Source of the DNA: Stenotrophomonas sp. VV52
GTDB taxonomy: Bacteria; Pseudomonadota; Gammaproteobacteria; Xanthomonadales; Xanthomonadaceae
Assembly: GCF_002893095.1 (NCBI RefSeq)
Contig: NZ_KZ622864.1
Span: 254,377-318,376 of the forward strand
Reading direction: 5' to 3'
DNA length: 64,000 nucleotides
How positions within the stretch are numbered: position 1 is the stretch's first letter; every line of letters starts with the position of its first letter. Shown here one piece after another: positions 26,394 to 35,740 of this stretch. The position numbers and the translations under genes were made by a program. The notes below the pieces were generated by a model. The model was not told the origin of the DNA. It did no database searches and saw nothing but the letters and a program-made list of their open reading frames with translations.

Positions 26394-29315
26394 ATGACTT
26401 CACGCATCAACGTACTGGGGCAGGCGATCCGCTATGCCCTGGTCGCCGGTACCGCCGGCCTGGTGGCCGCCCCGGCCATGGCACAGGACGCGCCGAGCCC
26501 CACCAACCTGGATCGCATCGAGATCACCGGTTCGCGCATCCGCACCGTTGACGTGGAGACCGCCCAGCCGGTGTTTGCGATCAGCCGCACCGACATCGAA
26601 CGCCAGGGCTTCAGCTCGGTGGCGGACATCCTGCAGAACGTCACCGCCATGGGCAGCCCGACGATCAGCCGCGCCAACGCGCTGACCGCTGGTGAGAATG
26701 CCGGCGGTACCTACATCGACATGCGCAACCTGGGCACCCAGCGCACGCTGGTGCTGGTCAACGGCAAGCGCCTGGGCATCAGCACCTCCGGTTACCAGGA
26801 CGTGTCCACCCTGCCGGTCTCGGCGGTGGAGCGCATTGAAGTGCTGAAGGACGGCGCCTCGGCGATCTACGGTTCGGACGCGATGGCCGGCGTGGTCAAC
26901 ATCATCACCCGCAGCAACGTCACCGGCACCACCGTGAACGTCTACCACGGCCAGTACAGCGAAGGCGACGGCGCGCGCGACCGTATCGACGCGGTCACCG
27001 GCTGGAGCAACGACCGCCTGTCGCTGACCCTGGCGCTGGAGCACTCCGAAGAAGACGGCGTGTGGGCCCGCGACCGTGGCTTCAGCCAGTACGGCATGAC
27101 CGACCGCCACCCGCTGGACTCGAGCAACTGGACCACGATCAGCCAGTACGGCCAGATCACCGGCCTGCGCGGCCCCGGCTGCACGGCCACCGCCGGCTGC
27201 GGTTACTCGCTCAACCGTGGCAGCGACCCGACCCTGCCGGGCAACTACCACCGCACCGACACCACCCCGTTCACCGGTGACGTGAGCAACGCCAACGACC
27301 AGATGCACGTGATGTATCCGCTCAAGCGCGACTCGGTGTACTTCGATGGTCGCTTCGCGATCACCGACAGCATCAACTTCCGCACCGAGCTGGGCTACAA
27401 CGAGCGCGAGTCGACCCGCCAGATCGCCGGCTACCCGCTGCAGTCCAGCACTGCCGGCGTTGGTTCGATGTCGATCAACAGCTACTTCAACCCGTTCGGC
27501 AACCAGCACGGCTACGCCACCCCGACCGCGGTGGCCTGGAACCGCCGTACCTGGGAAGTGCCGCGCGTGACCACCAGCGAACTGAAGACCTACCGCGCGG
27601 TGGCCTCGTTCGACGGTTCGTTCGACATCGGCGAGCGCTACTTCGACTGGGAAGCGGGCTACCAGTACAACCGCAACGAACTGGAATCGATCGCCACCGG
27701 CAACCTGCACAAGGCGCGCGTCGCCGCCGGCGTCGGCCCGTCGTTCCTGAACACCGCCACCGGCAAGGTCCAGTGCGGTACCGCCGCCGCGCCGATCGGC
27801 TACGACGTGTGCAAGCCGTGGAACCCGCTGGTTCCGTACGGCACCACCGCTGCGGACGGCCTGTACGGCAATGCAGAGCTGCAGGCGTGGCTGTTCCCGG
27901 AAGAAGTCACCAAGGGCCGCACCACCTCGAAGAACTTCTTCGCCAACATCGCCGGTTCCATCGTCACCCTGCCGGGCGGCGACATGGGCTTCGCGTTCGG
28001 CGTTGAAAGCCGCAAGGAAGACGGCCGCTACACGCCCGATCCGCTGGCCCAGACCGGTGCCACCACCAACCTGGCCGCAGGCCCGACCGGTGGCGACTAC
28101 ACCGTCAACGAGGCGTACCTGGAACTGAACGTGCCGGTGCTGGCCGACCTGCCGGGCGCCAAGGAACTGACCTTCAACGGCGCGACCCGCTTCTCCGACT
28201 ACGACACCTTCGGCAACACGCTCAACAGCAAGTTCGGCTTCAAGTGGAAGCCGATCGATTCGCTGATGGTGCGCGGCACCTGGGCCGAGGGCTTCCGCGC
28301 CCCGACCATCAACGACCTGTTCGGTGGCGGTTCGGAAACCTTCGCCCAGTTCAGCGATCCGTGCGACACCGTGTTCGGTTCTTCGCGCACCAGCGCCGAA
28401 GTGCGCGCCCGCTGCTCGCGTGACATCGCCAACGCCGCCACGTTCCGCCAGCTGCGCCAGGGCGGCACGCCGGTGACCGTGGCCACCGACGCCACCCCGG
28501 TGCCGTTCACCAGCGGCTCGAACCCGGACCTGACCCCGGAAACCTCCAAGAGCAAGACGCTGGGCCTGGTCTGGAGCCCCGGCTTCATCCAGAACTTCAA
28601 CGCCTCGCTGGACTGGTGGAAGATCCGCATCGACAACACCATCATTGCCGATACGCCTTCCCAGATCCTGATCGACTGCTATGAGCAGGGCATCGACGCA
28701 CGCTGCACCCGCTTCGATCGCGACCCGGTCACCGGCATCGTCACCAACCTGAAGTTCGGCAACCGCAACGCCGGTTTCCTGGAAACCGAAGGTTACGACC
28801 TGGACCTGAGCTACCGCCTGGATACCGCGTTCGGCAAGTTCTCGCTGAACTCGGCCACCACCTACGTGTCCAGCAACATCTACCGTTCGACCAACGACGC
28901 CAGCGTCGTCCCGACCACCACCAACGGCATCGGCAGCGGCTTCCGCGTCCGTTCCAACCTGGTGCTGGGCTGGGACCGCGAAGACTTCGGCATGAGCTGG
29001 ACCGCGCGTTACTACTCCGGGGTGAAGGAACAGTGCGCCAACATCGCCCTGTACCCGGAAGAGTGCTCGGATCCGAACCAGTACGCCCCGTGGTACAAGG
29101 GGTCGCGCAACTACAACGAGCGCGGCTCGGTCACCTTCCACGACGTGCAGTTCCGCTACAACCTGCCGTGGGACGGCACCGTGTCGGTCGGCGCCAACAA
29201 CGTGTTCGACCGTCTGGGCCCGATCATGTACAGCAAGCCGAACTCGGCCTTCTCGTACTACGGCGGCTACGACATCGGCCGCGTGATCTACATGAAGTAC
29301 CAGCAGCGCTTCTGA
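26394..29315 (+). CDS. TonB-dependent outer-membrane receptor
   Basis: A 973-residue beta-barrel transporter that imports a ligand using TonB energy. The signal peptide is about residues 1-30, ending in APAMAQ. The mature N-terminus has LDRIEITGSRIRT, the TonB-box-like segment of xanthomonad receptors. The plug domain spans about 55-175 (ISRTDIERQGFSSVADILQ and LVNGKRLG, ending at YGSDAMAGVVNII). The barrel ends with an aromatic C-terminus, YMKYQQRF. The ligand is unknown; no neighbouring transporter or regulator (no FecIR pair) points to iron, so carbohydrate, peptide or another compound is possible. Confidence 0.92.
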   Translation: MTSRINVLGQAIRYALVAGTAGLVAAPAMAQDAPSPTNLDRIEITGSRIRTVDVETAQPVFAISRTDIERQGFSSVADILQNVTAMGSPTISRANALTAGENAGGTYIDMRNLGTQRTLVLVNGKRLGISTSGYQDVSTLPVSAVERIEVLKDGASAIYGSDAMAGVVNIITRSNVTGTTVNVYHGQYSEGDGARDRIDAVTGWSNDRLSLTLALEHSEEDGVWARDRGFSQYGMTDRHPLDSSNWTTISQYGQITGLRGPGCTATAGCGYSLNRGSDPTLPGNYHRTDTTPFTGDVSNANDQMHVMYPLKRDSVYFDGRFAITDSINFRTELGYNERESTRQIAGYPLQSSTAGVGSMSINSYFNPFGNQHGYATPTAVAWNRRTWEVPRVTTSELKTYRAVASFDGSFDIGERYFDWEAGYQYNRNELESIATGNLHKARVAAGVGPSFLNTATGKVQCGTAAAPIGYDVCKPWNPLVPYGTTAADGLYGNAELQAWLFPEEVTKGRTTSKNFFANIAGSIVTLPGGDMGFAFGVESRKEDGRYTPDPLAQTGATTNLAAGPTGGDYTVNEAYLELNVPVLADLPGAKELTFNGATRFSDYDTFGNTLNSKFGFKWKPIDSLMVRGTWAEGFRAPTINDLFGGGSETFAQFSDPCDTVFGSSRTSAEVRARCSRDIANAATFRQLRQGGTPVTVATDATPVPFTSGSNPDLTPETSKSKTLGLVWSPGFIQNFNASLDWWKIRIDNTIIADTPSQILIDCYEQGIDARCTRFDRDPVTGIVTNLKFGNRNAGFLETEGYDLDLSYRLDTAFGKFSLNSATTYVSSNIYRSTNDASVVPTTTNGIGSGFRVRSNLVLGWDREDFGMSWTARYYSGVKEQCANIALYPEECSDPNQYAPWYKGSRNYNERGSVTFHDVQFRYNLPWDGTVSVGANNVFDRLGPIMYSKPNSAFSYYGGYDIGRVIYMKYQQRF

Positions 29316-29343
29316 TCGCCCCCCCGCGGGTGATGGAACATGA

Positions 29344-29372
29344 CCACGGCCCTTCGGGGCCGTGGTTTTTTT
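29344..29372 (+). terminator. terminator of the TonB receptor gene
   Basis: CCACGGCCC TTCG GGGCCGTGG stem-loop followed by TTTTTTT, 28 bases after the stop codon. Confidence 0.95.
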
Positions 29373-29462
29373 GTGCCCGGTCACGGCGTCATCTGCTGGT
29401 CATGGCCGCGTCATGTCGGCTACATCGCCGCCCGCGAGCATGCGCCAAACCGGGAGGTTCCC

Positions 29463-30599
29463 ATGCGCTACGCGATCGTCACCGAAACGTATCCCCCCGA
29501 AGTCAACGGCGTCGCCCTGACCGTACAGGGCCTGGAGCAGGGACTGCGCGCGGCCGGGCACGAGGTGGACCTGGTCCGCCCGCGCCAGGGCGATGAGACC
29601 GACGCCGGCGGCGCGCTGCTGGTACAGGGCGCGGGCCTGCCGCGCTACCCCGGGCTGCGTTTCGGCCTGCCGGCCCCCAAGCGGCTGGCCCGGCAGTGGC
29701 AACAGCAGCGGCCCGATGCGATCTACATCGCCACCGAGGGCCCGCTGGGCTGGTCGGCGCTGCGCACCGCGCGGCGGCTGGGCATTCCGGTGGCCACCGG
29801 CTTCCACACCCGCTTCGACGAGTACCTGCCCGACTACGGCGTGGCCTGGCTGCAGGCCGCCGCACTGCGCTGGATGCGCCGCTTCCACAACCAGGCCGAC
29901 GCGACCCTGGTGCCGACCCAGGAGCTGCAGCAGTTCCTGGCCGGCCAGGGCTTCGATCGGGTCCGCCTGCTCGCGCGCGCGGTGGACAGCAGCCAGTTCG
30001 AGCCGACGCGGCGCGACCCGGCGCTGCGCGAGGAATGGGGCATCGACGGCACCGGCTTTGCCGCGATCTACGTCGGCCGCATTGCCGCAGAAAAGAACCT
30101 GGCGCTGGCGGTGAAGGCCTTCCGCCGCCTGCAGCAGGTGCGCCCCAAGGCGCGCTTCGTGTGGGTTGGCGACGGCCCGGCGCGCGGGAAGCTGGCGCAT
30201 GAAAACCCGGATTTCATCTTCTGCGGGGTGCAGCGCGGCGACGCGCTGGCCCGGCACTTCGCCAGTGGCGACCTGTTCCTGTTCCCCAGCCGCAGCGAGA
30301 CCTTTGGCAATGTCACCCTGGAAGCAATGGCGAGCGGCGTGACCACGGTCGCCTTCGATTACGGTGCCGCGCGCGAGCACCTGCGCACCGATGAAACCGG
30401 CGTGGCGGTTGACGACGATGCCGCCTTCGTCGACGCCGCCGTGCGCCTGGCCGGCGATGATGCCGCGCGCGAACGCCTGGGCCGCAACGCCGCCGTGGCG
30501 ATGCAGCGACTGCATCCGCAGCAGGTGGTGGCCGAGTTCGAGGCCCTCCTTGCCGAACTGGCCCACGCCCGGAGGCCGCATGCGGACCACGCCGCTTGA
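29463..30599 (+). CDS. Glycosyltransferase family 4-type protein
   Basis: A 378-residue GT-B glycosyltransferase without membrane segments. The N-terminal acceptor domain starts MRYAIVTETYPPEVNGVALTV, typical of mannosyl/glucosyl-diacylglycerol transferases of the GT4 group. The donor-binding C-terminal domain has IYVGRIAAEKNLALAVKAF near 200 and the E-x7-E motif in FPSRSETFGNVTLEAMASG near 280. A ribosome site (GGGAGG) precedes the ATG at 29463. It overlaps the PAP2 gene by 20 bases and lies near lpxH, which suggests a role in an envelope glycolipid. The sugar and acceptor are unknown. Confidence 0.88.
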   Translation: MRYAIVTETYPPEVNGVALTVQGLEQGLRAAGHEVDLVRPRQGDETDAGGALLVQGAGLPRYPGLRFGLPAPKRLARQWQQQRPDAIYIATEGPLGWSALRTARRLGIPVATGFHTRFDEYLPDYGVAWLQAAALRWMRRFHNQADATLVPTQELQQFLAGQGFDRVRLLARAVDSSQFEPTRRDPALREEWGIDGTGFAAIYVGRIAAEKNLALAVKAFRRLQQVRPKARFVWVGDGPARGKLAHENPDFIFCGVQRGDALARHFASGDLFLFPSRSETFGNVTLEAMASGVTTVAFDYGAAREHLRTDETGVAVDDDAAFVDAAVRLAGDDAARERLGRNAAVAMQRLHPQQVVAEFEALLAELAHARRPHADHAA

Positions 30600-31119
30600 G
30601 GCCCTGCGCGGGCGCGAAACCCGCCTCTGCCGCCGCGCCAACCACTATTGCCGGCACCGTCGGGTGCGCCGTGCATTCGCGGTGGTCAGCCGGCTCGGCG
30701 ACGGGGTGTTCTGGTATGCCCTGATGGGCGCGCTGGTGCTGGTCGACGGTTTCGACGGCCTGCGCGCGTCGCTGCACATGGCGGCCACCGGGTTGATGGC
30801 GCTGCTGCTGTACAAGGGCCTGAAGCGCTGGACGAGGCGTCCGCGGCCCTACGCGGCCGACCTGCGGATCCGCGCCTGGGTGGCGCCGCTGGACGAGTTC
30901 AGCTTCCCGTCCGGGCATACGTTGCACGCGGTGTCGTTCACCATCGTGGCGCTGGCGTACTACCCGTGGCTGGCCCCGCTCCTGGTGCCGTTCACGGCTG
31001 CGGTCGGCGTATCGCGGGTGGTGTTGGGATTGCACTACCCCAGTGACGTGCTGGCGGCGACGGCCATAGCCACGGCCTTGGCGGGTGCGAGCCTGCAATG
31101 GTTGCCTTTGCCGGTTTGA
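30580..31119 (+). CDS. PAP2-family membrane phosphatase
   Basis: A 179-residue membrane protein with about four hydrophobic helices and the three acid phosphatase motifs: KGLKRWTRRPRPY near residue 84, FPSGHTLHA near 108 and SRVVLGLHYPSDV near 145. It should remove phosphate from a lipid phosphate or pyrophosphate such as phosphatidate, undecaprenyl diphosphate or a glycolipid. I chose the ATG at 30580 because GGAGG lies 5 bases upstream, inside the end of the glycosyltransferase gene. The two are probably co-translated. Confidence 0.88.
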   Translation: MRTTPLEALRGRETRLCRRANHYCRHRRVRRAFAVVSRLGDGVFWYALMGALVLVDGFDGLRASLHMAATGLMALLLYKGLKRWTRRPRPYAADLRIRAWVAPLDEFSFPSGHTLHAVSFTIVALAYYPWLAPLLVPFTAAVGVSRVVLGLHYPSDVLAATAIATALAGASLQWLPLPV

Positions 31120-31140
31120 TAACCGAATACAATGCGTGGC

Positions 31141-31881
31141 ATGACCACGCTGTTCATTTCCGATTTGCACCTGGACCCCAGCCGTCCAGCCATCACCGAG
31201 CTGTTCCTGGCGTTCCTGCAGCGCGAGGCGATGCAGGCCGACGCCCTGTACATCCTCGGCGACCTGTTCGAGGCCTGGATCGGCGATGACACGCCCTCGC
31301 CCGCCGCCGACGCGGTGGCCGACGCACTCAAGGCGGTGTCTGCAGCCGGGGTGCCGGTGTACTTCATCCGGGGCAACCGCGATTTCCTGGTCGGCGACGA
31401 CTACGCGCGCCGCGCCGGATTCCGGATCCTGCCCGACCCCAGCGTGATCGACCTGTGCGGCCAGCCGGTGCTGCTCCAGCACGGCGACCTGCTGTGCACC
31501 GACGACGTGGCCTACCAGCAGTTCCGCGCGCAGACCCGCGACCCGGTGTTCCAGGCGCAGTTCCTGGCGCAGCCGCTGGCCGCGCGCATCGCCTTCGCAC
31601 AGAAGGCGCGCGATGCCAGCCAGGCCCGCCAGTCGGAAATGAAGCAGGGCGACCGCGCCACCTTCGAGACCGTCACCGACGTCGCCCCGGACGAGGTCAC
31701 CGCCACCTTCGTGCGGCATGGCGTGGACACCATGATCCACGGCCACACCCACCGCCCTGCCATCCACACCCTGCAGGCCGGTGGCCGCAGCTGCACGCGC
31801 ATCGTGCTCGGCGACTGGTACGAACAGGGTTCGGTACTGCGCGTCACGCCACAGGGCTGGACCCTGGACGCGTTGGCCTGA
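31141..31881 (+). CDS. lpxH: UDP-2,3-diacylglucosamine diphosphatase
   Basis: A 246-residue calcineurin-like phosphoesterase that cleaves UDP-2,3-diacylglucosamine to lipid X in lipid A synthesis. Metal motifs are [12 protein letters not shown] near residue 5, [12 protein letters not shown] near 38, RGNRDFLVG near 78, [12 protein letters not shown] near 112 and [11 protein letters not shown] near 197. The length matches LpxH (about 240). An ATG three codons earlier (31132) is possible, but the family starts directly with the first strand. It closes the envelope-lipid group GT4-PAP2-lpxH. Confidence 0.95.
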   Translation: MTTLFISDLHLDPSRPAITELFLAFLQREAMQADALYILGDLFEAWIGDDTPSPAADAVADALKAVSAAGVPVYFIRGNRDFLVGDDYARRAGFRILPDPSVIDLCGQPVLLQHGDLLCTDDVAYQQFRAQTRDPVFQAQFLAQPLAARIAFAQKARDASQARQSEMKQGDRATFETVTDVAPDEVTATFVRHGVDTMIHGHTHRPAIHTLQAGGRSCTRIVLGDWYEQGSVLRVTPQGWTLDALA

Positions 31882-31900
31882 CGCGCAGCCCGGGAGTCCG

Positions 31901-33157
31901 TTACCGGAACGCGGCGACCGCCGCCTTGGTGTTGACCAGCACGCGCTGGTTGTCCGCGCTCGAGGCGCTGCCCATCGGCACCCCGTTGTAGCTGATGTTG
32001 GGGTTGGACCAGAAGTTCAGGCGCGGGCAGCCCGAGGTGCAGTCGTAGGCCATGATGGTGCGCCAGCGCGCGCCGCTGGCCGGCTGGTAGCGATACCCGT
32101 GGCCATACGCATACGGCGTGGTGCTGGAGTCGGTGGCGATATCGTGCCGGGCGCTCTGCAGGTGGCCGATCTCATGCGCGAACGAGTAGTAGCCCGTGGC
32201 GCAGTCCCAGTACACCGCCGCGAACGCGCTGGACGCGGTCGAACCGATTCCCGACGCCAGCCCGCAGTAGCTGCTGTTGTTGAGGATCAACACCGCCACG
32301 TCCGCCGCCGTGCTGTTGCGGGTGGTGTGGATCGCATCCATGTAGCCATCATTGGTGGAGCGGAAGCGCGCCAGGTCGGTGCTGAAGTTGCCGGTCTCGG
32401 TATACGCCACGGCCTGGTACCCGGCCAGCTGCATGGTGATGCCCACGTTGCTGTTGGTGTAGCCCTGGTTGGACTCGGCCACCGCCAGCTGCACCAGCTG
32501 CTGCATGTTGCCGCCGTAGGCACTCACCGCTGCATTGGTGGCGGCCACCAGCACGCGGATGGTGGCCGGGCTGCCCGACGACGCGGCCGCGATGCCGGCA
32601 CGGTCGCTGGCCGGCATCTCGATCTTCGGCAGCGTGTTGTAGTCGGCCGGATGCTCAGCCGGCATCCGCGACTCGTCGACCTGGACCAGCACGTGGCGGC
32701 CATCGCTGAGCGGGCGCAACCGGTACAACGTGCCGTTCCTGCGGATCGATCCGGTCACCGTCCCGCCGGACTGCACCAGGATCACCGAATTGCCCGGGTC
32801 ATTGCCGTCCGCCTGGCGGGTCAGCTTCGATCCCGCATCCCGCAGGCTGCCGTACCAGATGCTGCCGCCATCGGGGAGATTCTCGACCCGCTGTTGCAGT
32901 GCCTGCACCGGCGTGCCCAGCAGCTCGAACTCCAGCTGGCGCTGGCCGGCCACCACCGCGCCTGCATCGACCCGGACTTCCTGCACCGCCGCCGTGGACG
33001 GTGCCGCCAGCACCGCCTGCGCGGCCGGCTGGCTGGCCGCACTGGCACGGCTCAACACCGTGACCGGCGCGAACAGGGGCGCGGCCGCCGCCGTGCCGAC
33101 GGTGGCCAGGAACAGCGTGATCGCAACTGCGGTCTTTCTCATCGGACTGGACATCAT
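31901..33157 (-). CDS. Secreted zinc metalloprotease, M72 (peptidyl-Asp) type
   Basis: A 418-residue exported protein with a signal peptide (about residues 6-26, AVAITLFLATVGTAAAA). A propeptide-like region runs to about 185 and a metzincin catalytic domain follows. The zinc motif HEIGHLQSARHD is near residue 330, followed by the met-turn region TIMAYDC. This HExxHxxxxxHD form with a later MAYDC is what I know from peptidyl-Asp metallopeptidases (M72). Cleavage specificity is inferred only from family. Several cysteines in the C-terminal half suggest disulfides. It converges with lpxH, a 19-base gap away. Confidence 0.82.
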   Translation of the reverse strand: MMSSPMRKTAVAITLFLATVGTAAAAPLFAPVTVLSRASAASQPAAQAVLAAPSTAAVQEVRVDAGAVVAGQRQLEFELLGTPVQALQQRVENLPDGGSIWYGSLRDAGSKLTRQADGNDPGNSVILVQSGGTVTGSIRRNGTLYRLRPLSDGRHVLVQVDESRMPAEHPADYNTLPKIEMPASDRAGIAAASSGSPATIRVLVAATNAAVSAYGGNMQQLVQLAVAESNQGYTNSNVGITMQLAGYQAVAYTETGNFSTDLARFRSTNDGYMDAIHTTRNSTAADVAVLILNNSSYCGLASGIGSTASSAFAAVYWDCATGYYSFAHEIGHLQSARHDIATDSSTTPYAYGHGYRYQPASGARWRTIMAYDCTSGCPRLNFWSNPNISYNGVPMGSASSADNQRVLVNTKAAVAAFR

Positions 33158-33373
33158 GTCGCCTCTCTATGAGTGAACTTCAGTAAGGAACGTGTTCGCA
33201 CTGCCACCCCTGTCAGCAGGCGTGACCATCTGGCGCCAATGGGTCGCGTGAATTCAATAGAGGCCCTCGATCACATCTCGGAACTGTGACCCCGACCCGA
33301 AGCGGTTCAGTTACGTCGCGCTCGTGTCGTTTTCGCGCTACCTTTGGCCTGCATCGACAGGGGACACCGAGGC

Positions 33374-34861
33374 ATGGCTGGGCATCCCGATCCGACCACT
33401 CCCGTGCCGGTCACGCTGCAGATCGGCCTGTTCTTCGACGGCACCCGCAACAACGCCGACAACCTGCGGCACGCATCGCGTCCCGCCGGCCGCACCGCCC
33501 CCGCCCCGCTCGCACCGGCGCCGGCCGTGCTCGCCGACGACGCCTCACCCTACCAGAGCCGCCTGACCAGCAGTTTCAGCAACGGCCTGACCAACATCGC
33601 GCGCCTGCATGCGCTCTACCCCGACCACCGCAATGGCGCGGCGTCCACGCCCGGCCTGCTGTCGCTGGCGATCTACATCGAAGGCGCCGGCACCCGCACC
33701 GGCAAGGACGACGACCTGATGGGCCTGGCCTTCGGCATCGGCGCCACCGGTGTGAAGGCCAAGGTCCACCAGGCGCTCGACGTGCGCCTGCCCGAAGCCC
33801 TGCGCGCCCTCGCCCGGACCCTGCCCACGCATCTCCTCGGCCGCGTACGCCTGGACCTGTTCGGTTTCTCGCGCGGCGCCGCCTCCGCCCGCGACGCGGT
33901 CAACCGCCTCAACGCCGCCGACGGCCGCAGCTGGCTGCAGGAACAACTGCGACGCACCGGCTGGACCGCCGCCGCCACCGCAACCGCCCGCCCGGTGCGC
34001 TTCGTCGACCTGTTCGACACCGTGGTCGCCATCGATGCCCGGCAGCGCGACGAACTCCCCCGCGTGGTGCTCGCCCCCGGCTGCGCCGACAAGGTCGTGC
34101 AGGTCGTCGCCCGCGACGAACACCGCCACTACTTCGCACTCACCACCGTCGCACCGGCGCATGAAGAAATCGCCCTGCCCGGCGTCCACGCCAACATCGG
34201 CGGCGGCTACGACCAGCGCATCGAAGGACCGAAACTGCTGACCCGCCCGCAGGGACAACGCCTGCGCAATCACGGCGTGCCCGATACCACCGCCCCACCA
34301 CTCACCGTACTCCAGGCCACCCAGGTGTACGCGCGCGTCCAGGCCGACTGCCGACGCTGGCAGGCCGCGCTCGGACTGGATGACGCCAGCATCTGGGTCG
34401 ACGTATGGCACCGCTGGCAGCAGATGCGCATGGCCGGCAGCGACAGCGTGCTGCCGCAGTGGGTGCTGTTCGCGCATGCCGCCGTGGTGCTCAGGCGCGA
34501 GATCGACTGGCGTTACCAGTTGATCGCACTGCGCCTGGTGCATGCACGCGCCGCAGCGGCGGGCGTGGTGTGGGCGCGCACGCCGGATGCCGATCCGGCA
34601 TTGGCGTTGCCGATGGAACTGCAGCCGATTGCCACGCGCCTGGTGGCCGGGCAGGCATTGGATGCCGCGCAGGAAACGTTGTTGCGACAGCGCTACCTGA
34701 TGCAGTCCGCGCATTGGAATTTCGATGCGCTGGGCGACACCGCGTTGTTGTATGCAGCGGACGAGGCCACGCGGGAACTGCCGTATCGGCCAGGGCCGGG
34801 ATTGTTTTACATCAACCGGCCAACGGACGATGGGAAACGCGTGGTGCTGGGGAACGTTTGA
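33374..34861 (+). CDS. Tle1/DUF2235-like alpha/beta-hydrolase (possible type VI phospholipase effector)
   Basis: A 495-residue protein of the DUF2235 lipase family. Diagnostic pieces are IGLFFDGTRNN near residue 19, AIYIEGAGT near 100, and LFGFSRGAASAR with the presumed nucleophile S166 (GxSxG). VDLFDTVVAID near 210 has the presumed Asp, and GVHANIGGGYD near 270 the presumed His. Related proteins include the Tle1 phospholipases delivered by type VI secretion. No signal peptide or PAAR/VgrG domain is seen, and no obvious immunity or VgrG gene is next to it. The start is uncertain: ATG at 33374 or TTG at 33344. Confidence 0.75.
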   Translation: MAGHPDPTTPVPVTLQIGLFFDGTRNNADNLRHASRPAGRTAPAPLAPAPAVLADDASPYQSRLTSSFSNGLTNIARLHALYPDHRNGAASTPGLLSLAIYIEGAGTRTGKDDDLMGLAFGIGATGVKAKVHQALDVRLPEALRALARTLPTHLLGRVRLDLFGFSRGAASARDAVNRLNAADGRSWLQEQLRRTGWTAAATATARPVRFVDLFDTVVAIDARQRDELPRVVLAPGCADKVVQVVARDEHRHYFALTTVAPAHEEIALPGVHANIGGGYDQRIEGPKLLTRPQGQRLRNHGVPDTTAPPLTVLQATQVYARVQADCRRWQAALGLDDASIWVDVWHRWQQMRMAGSDSVLPQWVLFAHAAVVLRREIDWRYQLIALRLVHARAAAAGVVWARTPDADPALALPMELQPIATRLVAGQALDAAQETLLRQRYLMQSAHWNFDALGDTALLYAADEATRELPYRPGPGLFYINRPTDDGKRVVLGNV

Positions 34862-34870
34862 AGGGTGGAT

Positions 34871-34895
34871 GCAGCCACGCAGGGCGTGGCTCTAC
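34871..34895 (-). repeat. GTAG-headed REP-like palindrome
   Basis: On the minus strand it reads GTAGAGCCACGCCCTGCGTG then GCTGC. It lies between the convergent lipase and DUF455 genes and overlaps the end of the latter by a few bases. It is a third sequence variant of the GTAG family. Confidence 0.6.
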
Positions 34896-35731
34896 CGGCG
34901 GGTCGCCTGCTCCAGCAGATCCGCCATTTCCTCTTCGTCGAACCCCGCCAGCAAACGTGCTTCCAGATTGAACGGACCATTGAGATAACCGCCCGCGTGT
35001 TCCTTCAACAGCGCGATGAACCGAGCGCGAGGCTCCACCCCTTCGCGCGCACAGTACCAGCGGTACCACCGCGTCCCCGCCGCGACATGCGCCACCTCTT
35101 CGCGCAGGATGATCTCCAGCACATCGGCGGTCGCGTGGTCGTTGGATGAGCGCAGCTTGGTGATCATCCCCGGCGTCACGTCCAGCCCGCGCGCCTCCAG
35201 CACGCGTGGCACCAGCGCCATCCGCGCCAGGCCATCGTGCGCCGTTTTCTCGCACATCTCCCACAGCCCGTTGTGCGCCGCGAAATCGCCGTAGTCGAAT
35301 CCGTACGCCTGCAACCGCTCGCGCAGCAGCAGGAAATGGCGCGACTCATCGTCGGCCACCCCCACCCAGTCCGCATGGAACGACGACGGCAGCCCCCGGA
35401 AGCGGTACACCGCATCCCAGGCCAGATCGATCGCATTGAGCTCGATGTGCGCGATCGCGTGGATGAACGCCGCACGCCCTTCCGCATTGCCCAACCCACG
35501 CCGCGGTACCTCGCGCGGATGCACCAGCCGCAGCTGCGCTGGCCGACCCGGCATCCGGATCGGCTCCGGCATCGGTGCGTCCGCCGCCAGCTTCAACTGC
35601 CCCGCCCGATACTGCCCGGCGTACTCCCGCGTCAGCGCCACCTTGCGCAGCGGATCGGCTTCCGCCATGCACTGCTGCGCCGCGCGCAGCAGGTCACCGG
35701 CCGCCGCATCCTGCAGCACGCTCGCACTCAC
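34892..35731 (-). CDS. DUF455 ferritin-like protein
   Basis: A 279-residue protein with a ferritin-like four-helix pattern. Iron-ligand-like motifs are AHIELNAIDLAWDA near residue 93, DDESRHFLLL near 127 and LREEVAHVAAGTRW near 209. These EXXH-type pairs could hold a di-iron centre. The family has no settled function. The gene begins nine bases after the end of purF on the same strand, so it is probably the last gene of the folC-dedD-cvpA-purF transcript. Confidence 0.85.
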   Translation of the reverse strand: MSASVLQDAAAGDLLRAAQQCMAEADPLRKVALTREYAGQYRAGQLKLAADAPMPEPIRMPGRPAQLRLVHPREVPRRGLGNAEGRAAFIHAIAHIELNAIDLAWDAVYRFRGLPSSFHADWVGVADDESRHFLLLRERLQAYGFDYGDFAAHNGLWEMCEKTAHDGLARMALVPRVLEARGLDVTPGMITKLRSSNDHATADVLEIILREEVAHVAAGTRWYRWYCAREGVEPRARFIALLKEHAGGYLNGPFNLEARLLAGFDEEEMADLLEQATRR

Positions 35732-35740
35732 CGCCCGCCC

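Noticed and set aside
26400..29384. A very long open frame (about 990 codons) on the minus strand opposite the TonB receptor gene
   Set aside because: High GC content keeps the opposite frame open. The translation is Val/Ala/Gly/Arg-biased with no domain, and the plus-strand gene has signal peptide, plug and barrel motifs.
33158..33373. Possible small immunity gene next to the Tle1-like lipase
   Set aside because: The 216-base gap has no open frame with a ribosome site or signal peptide that I can support.
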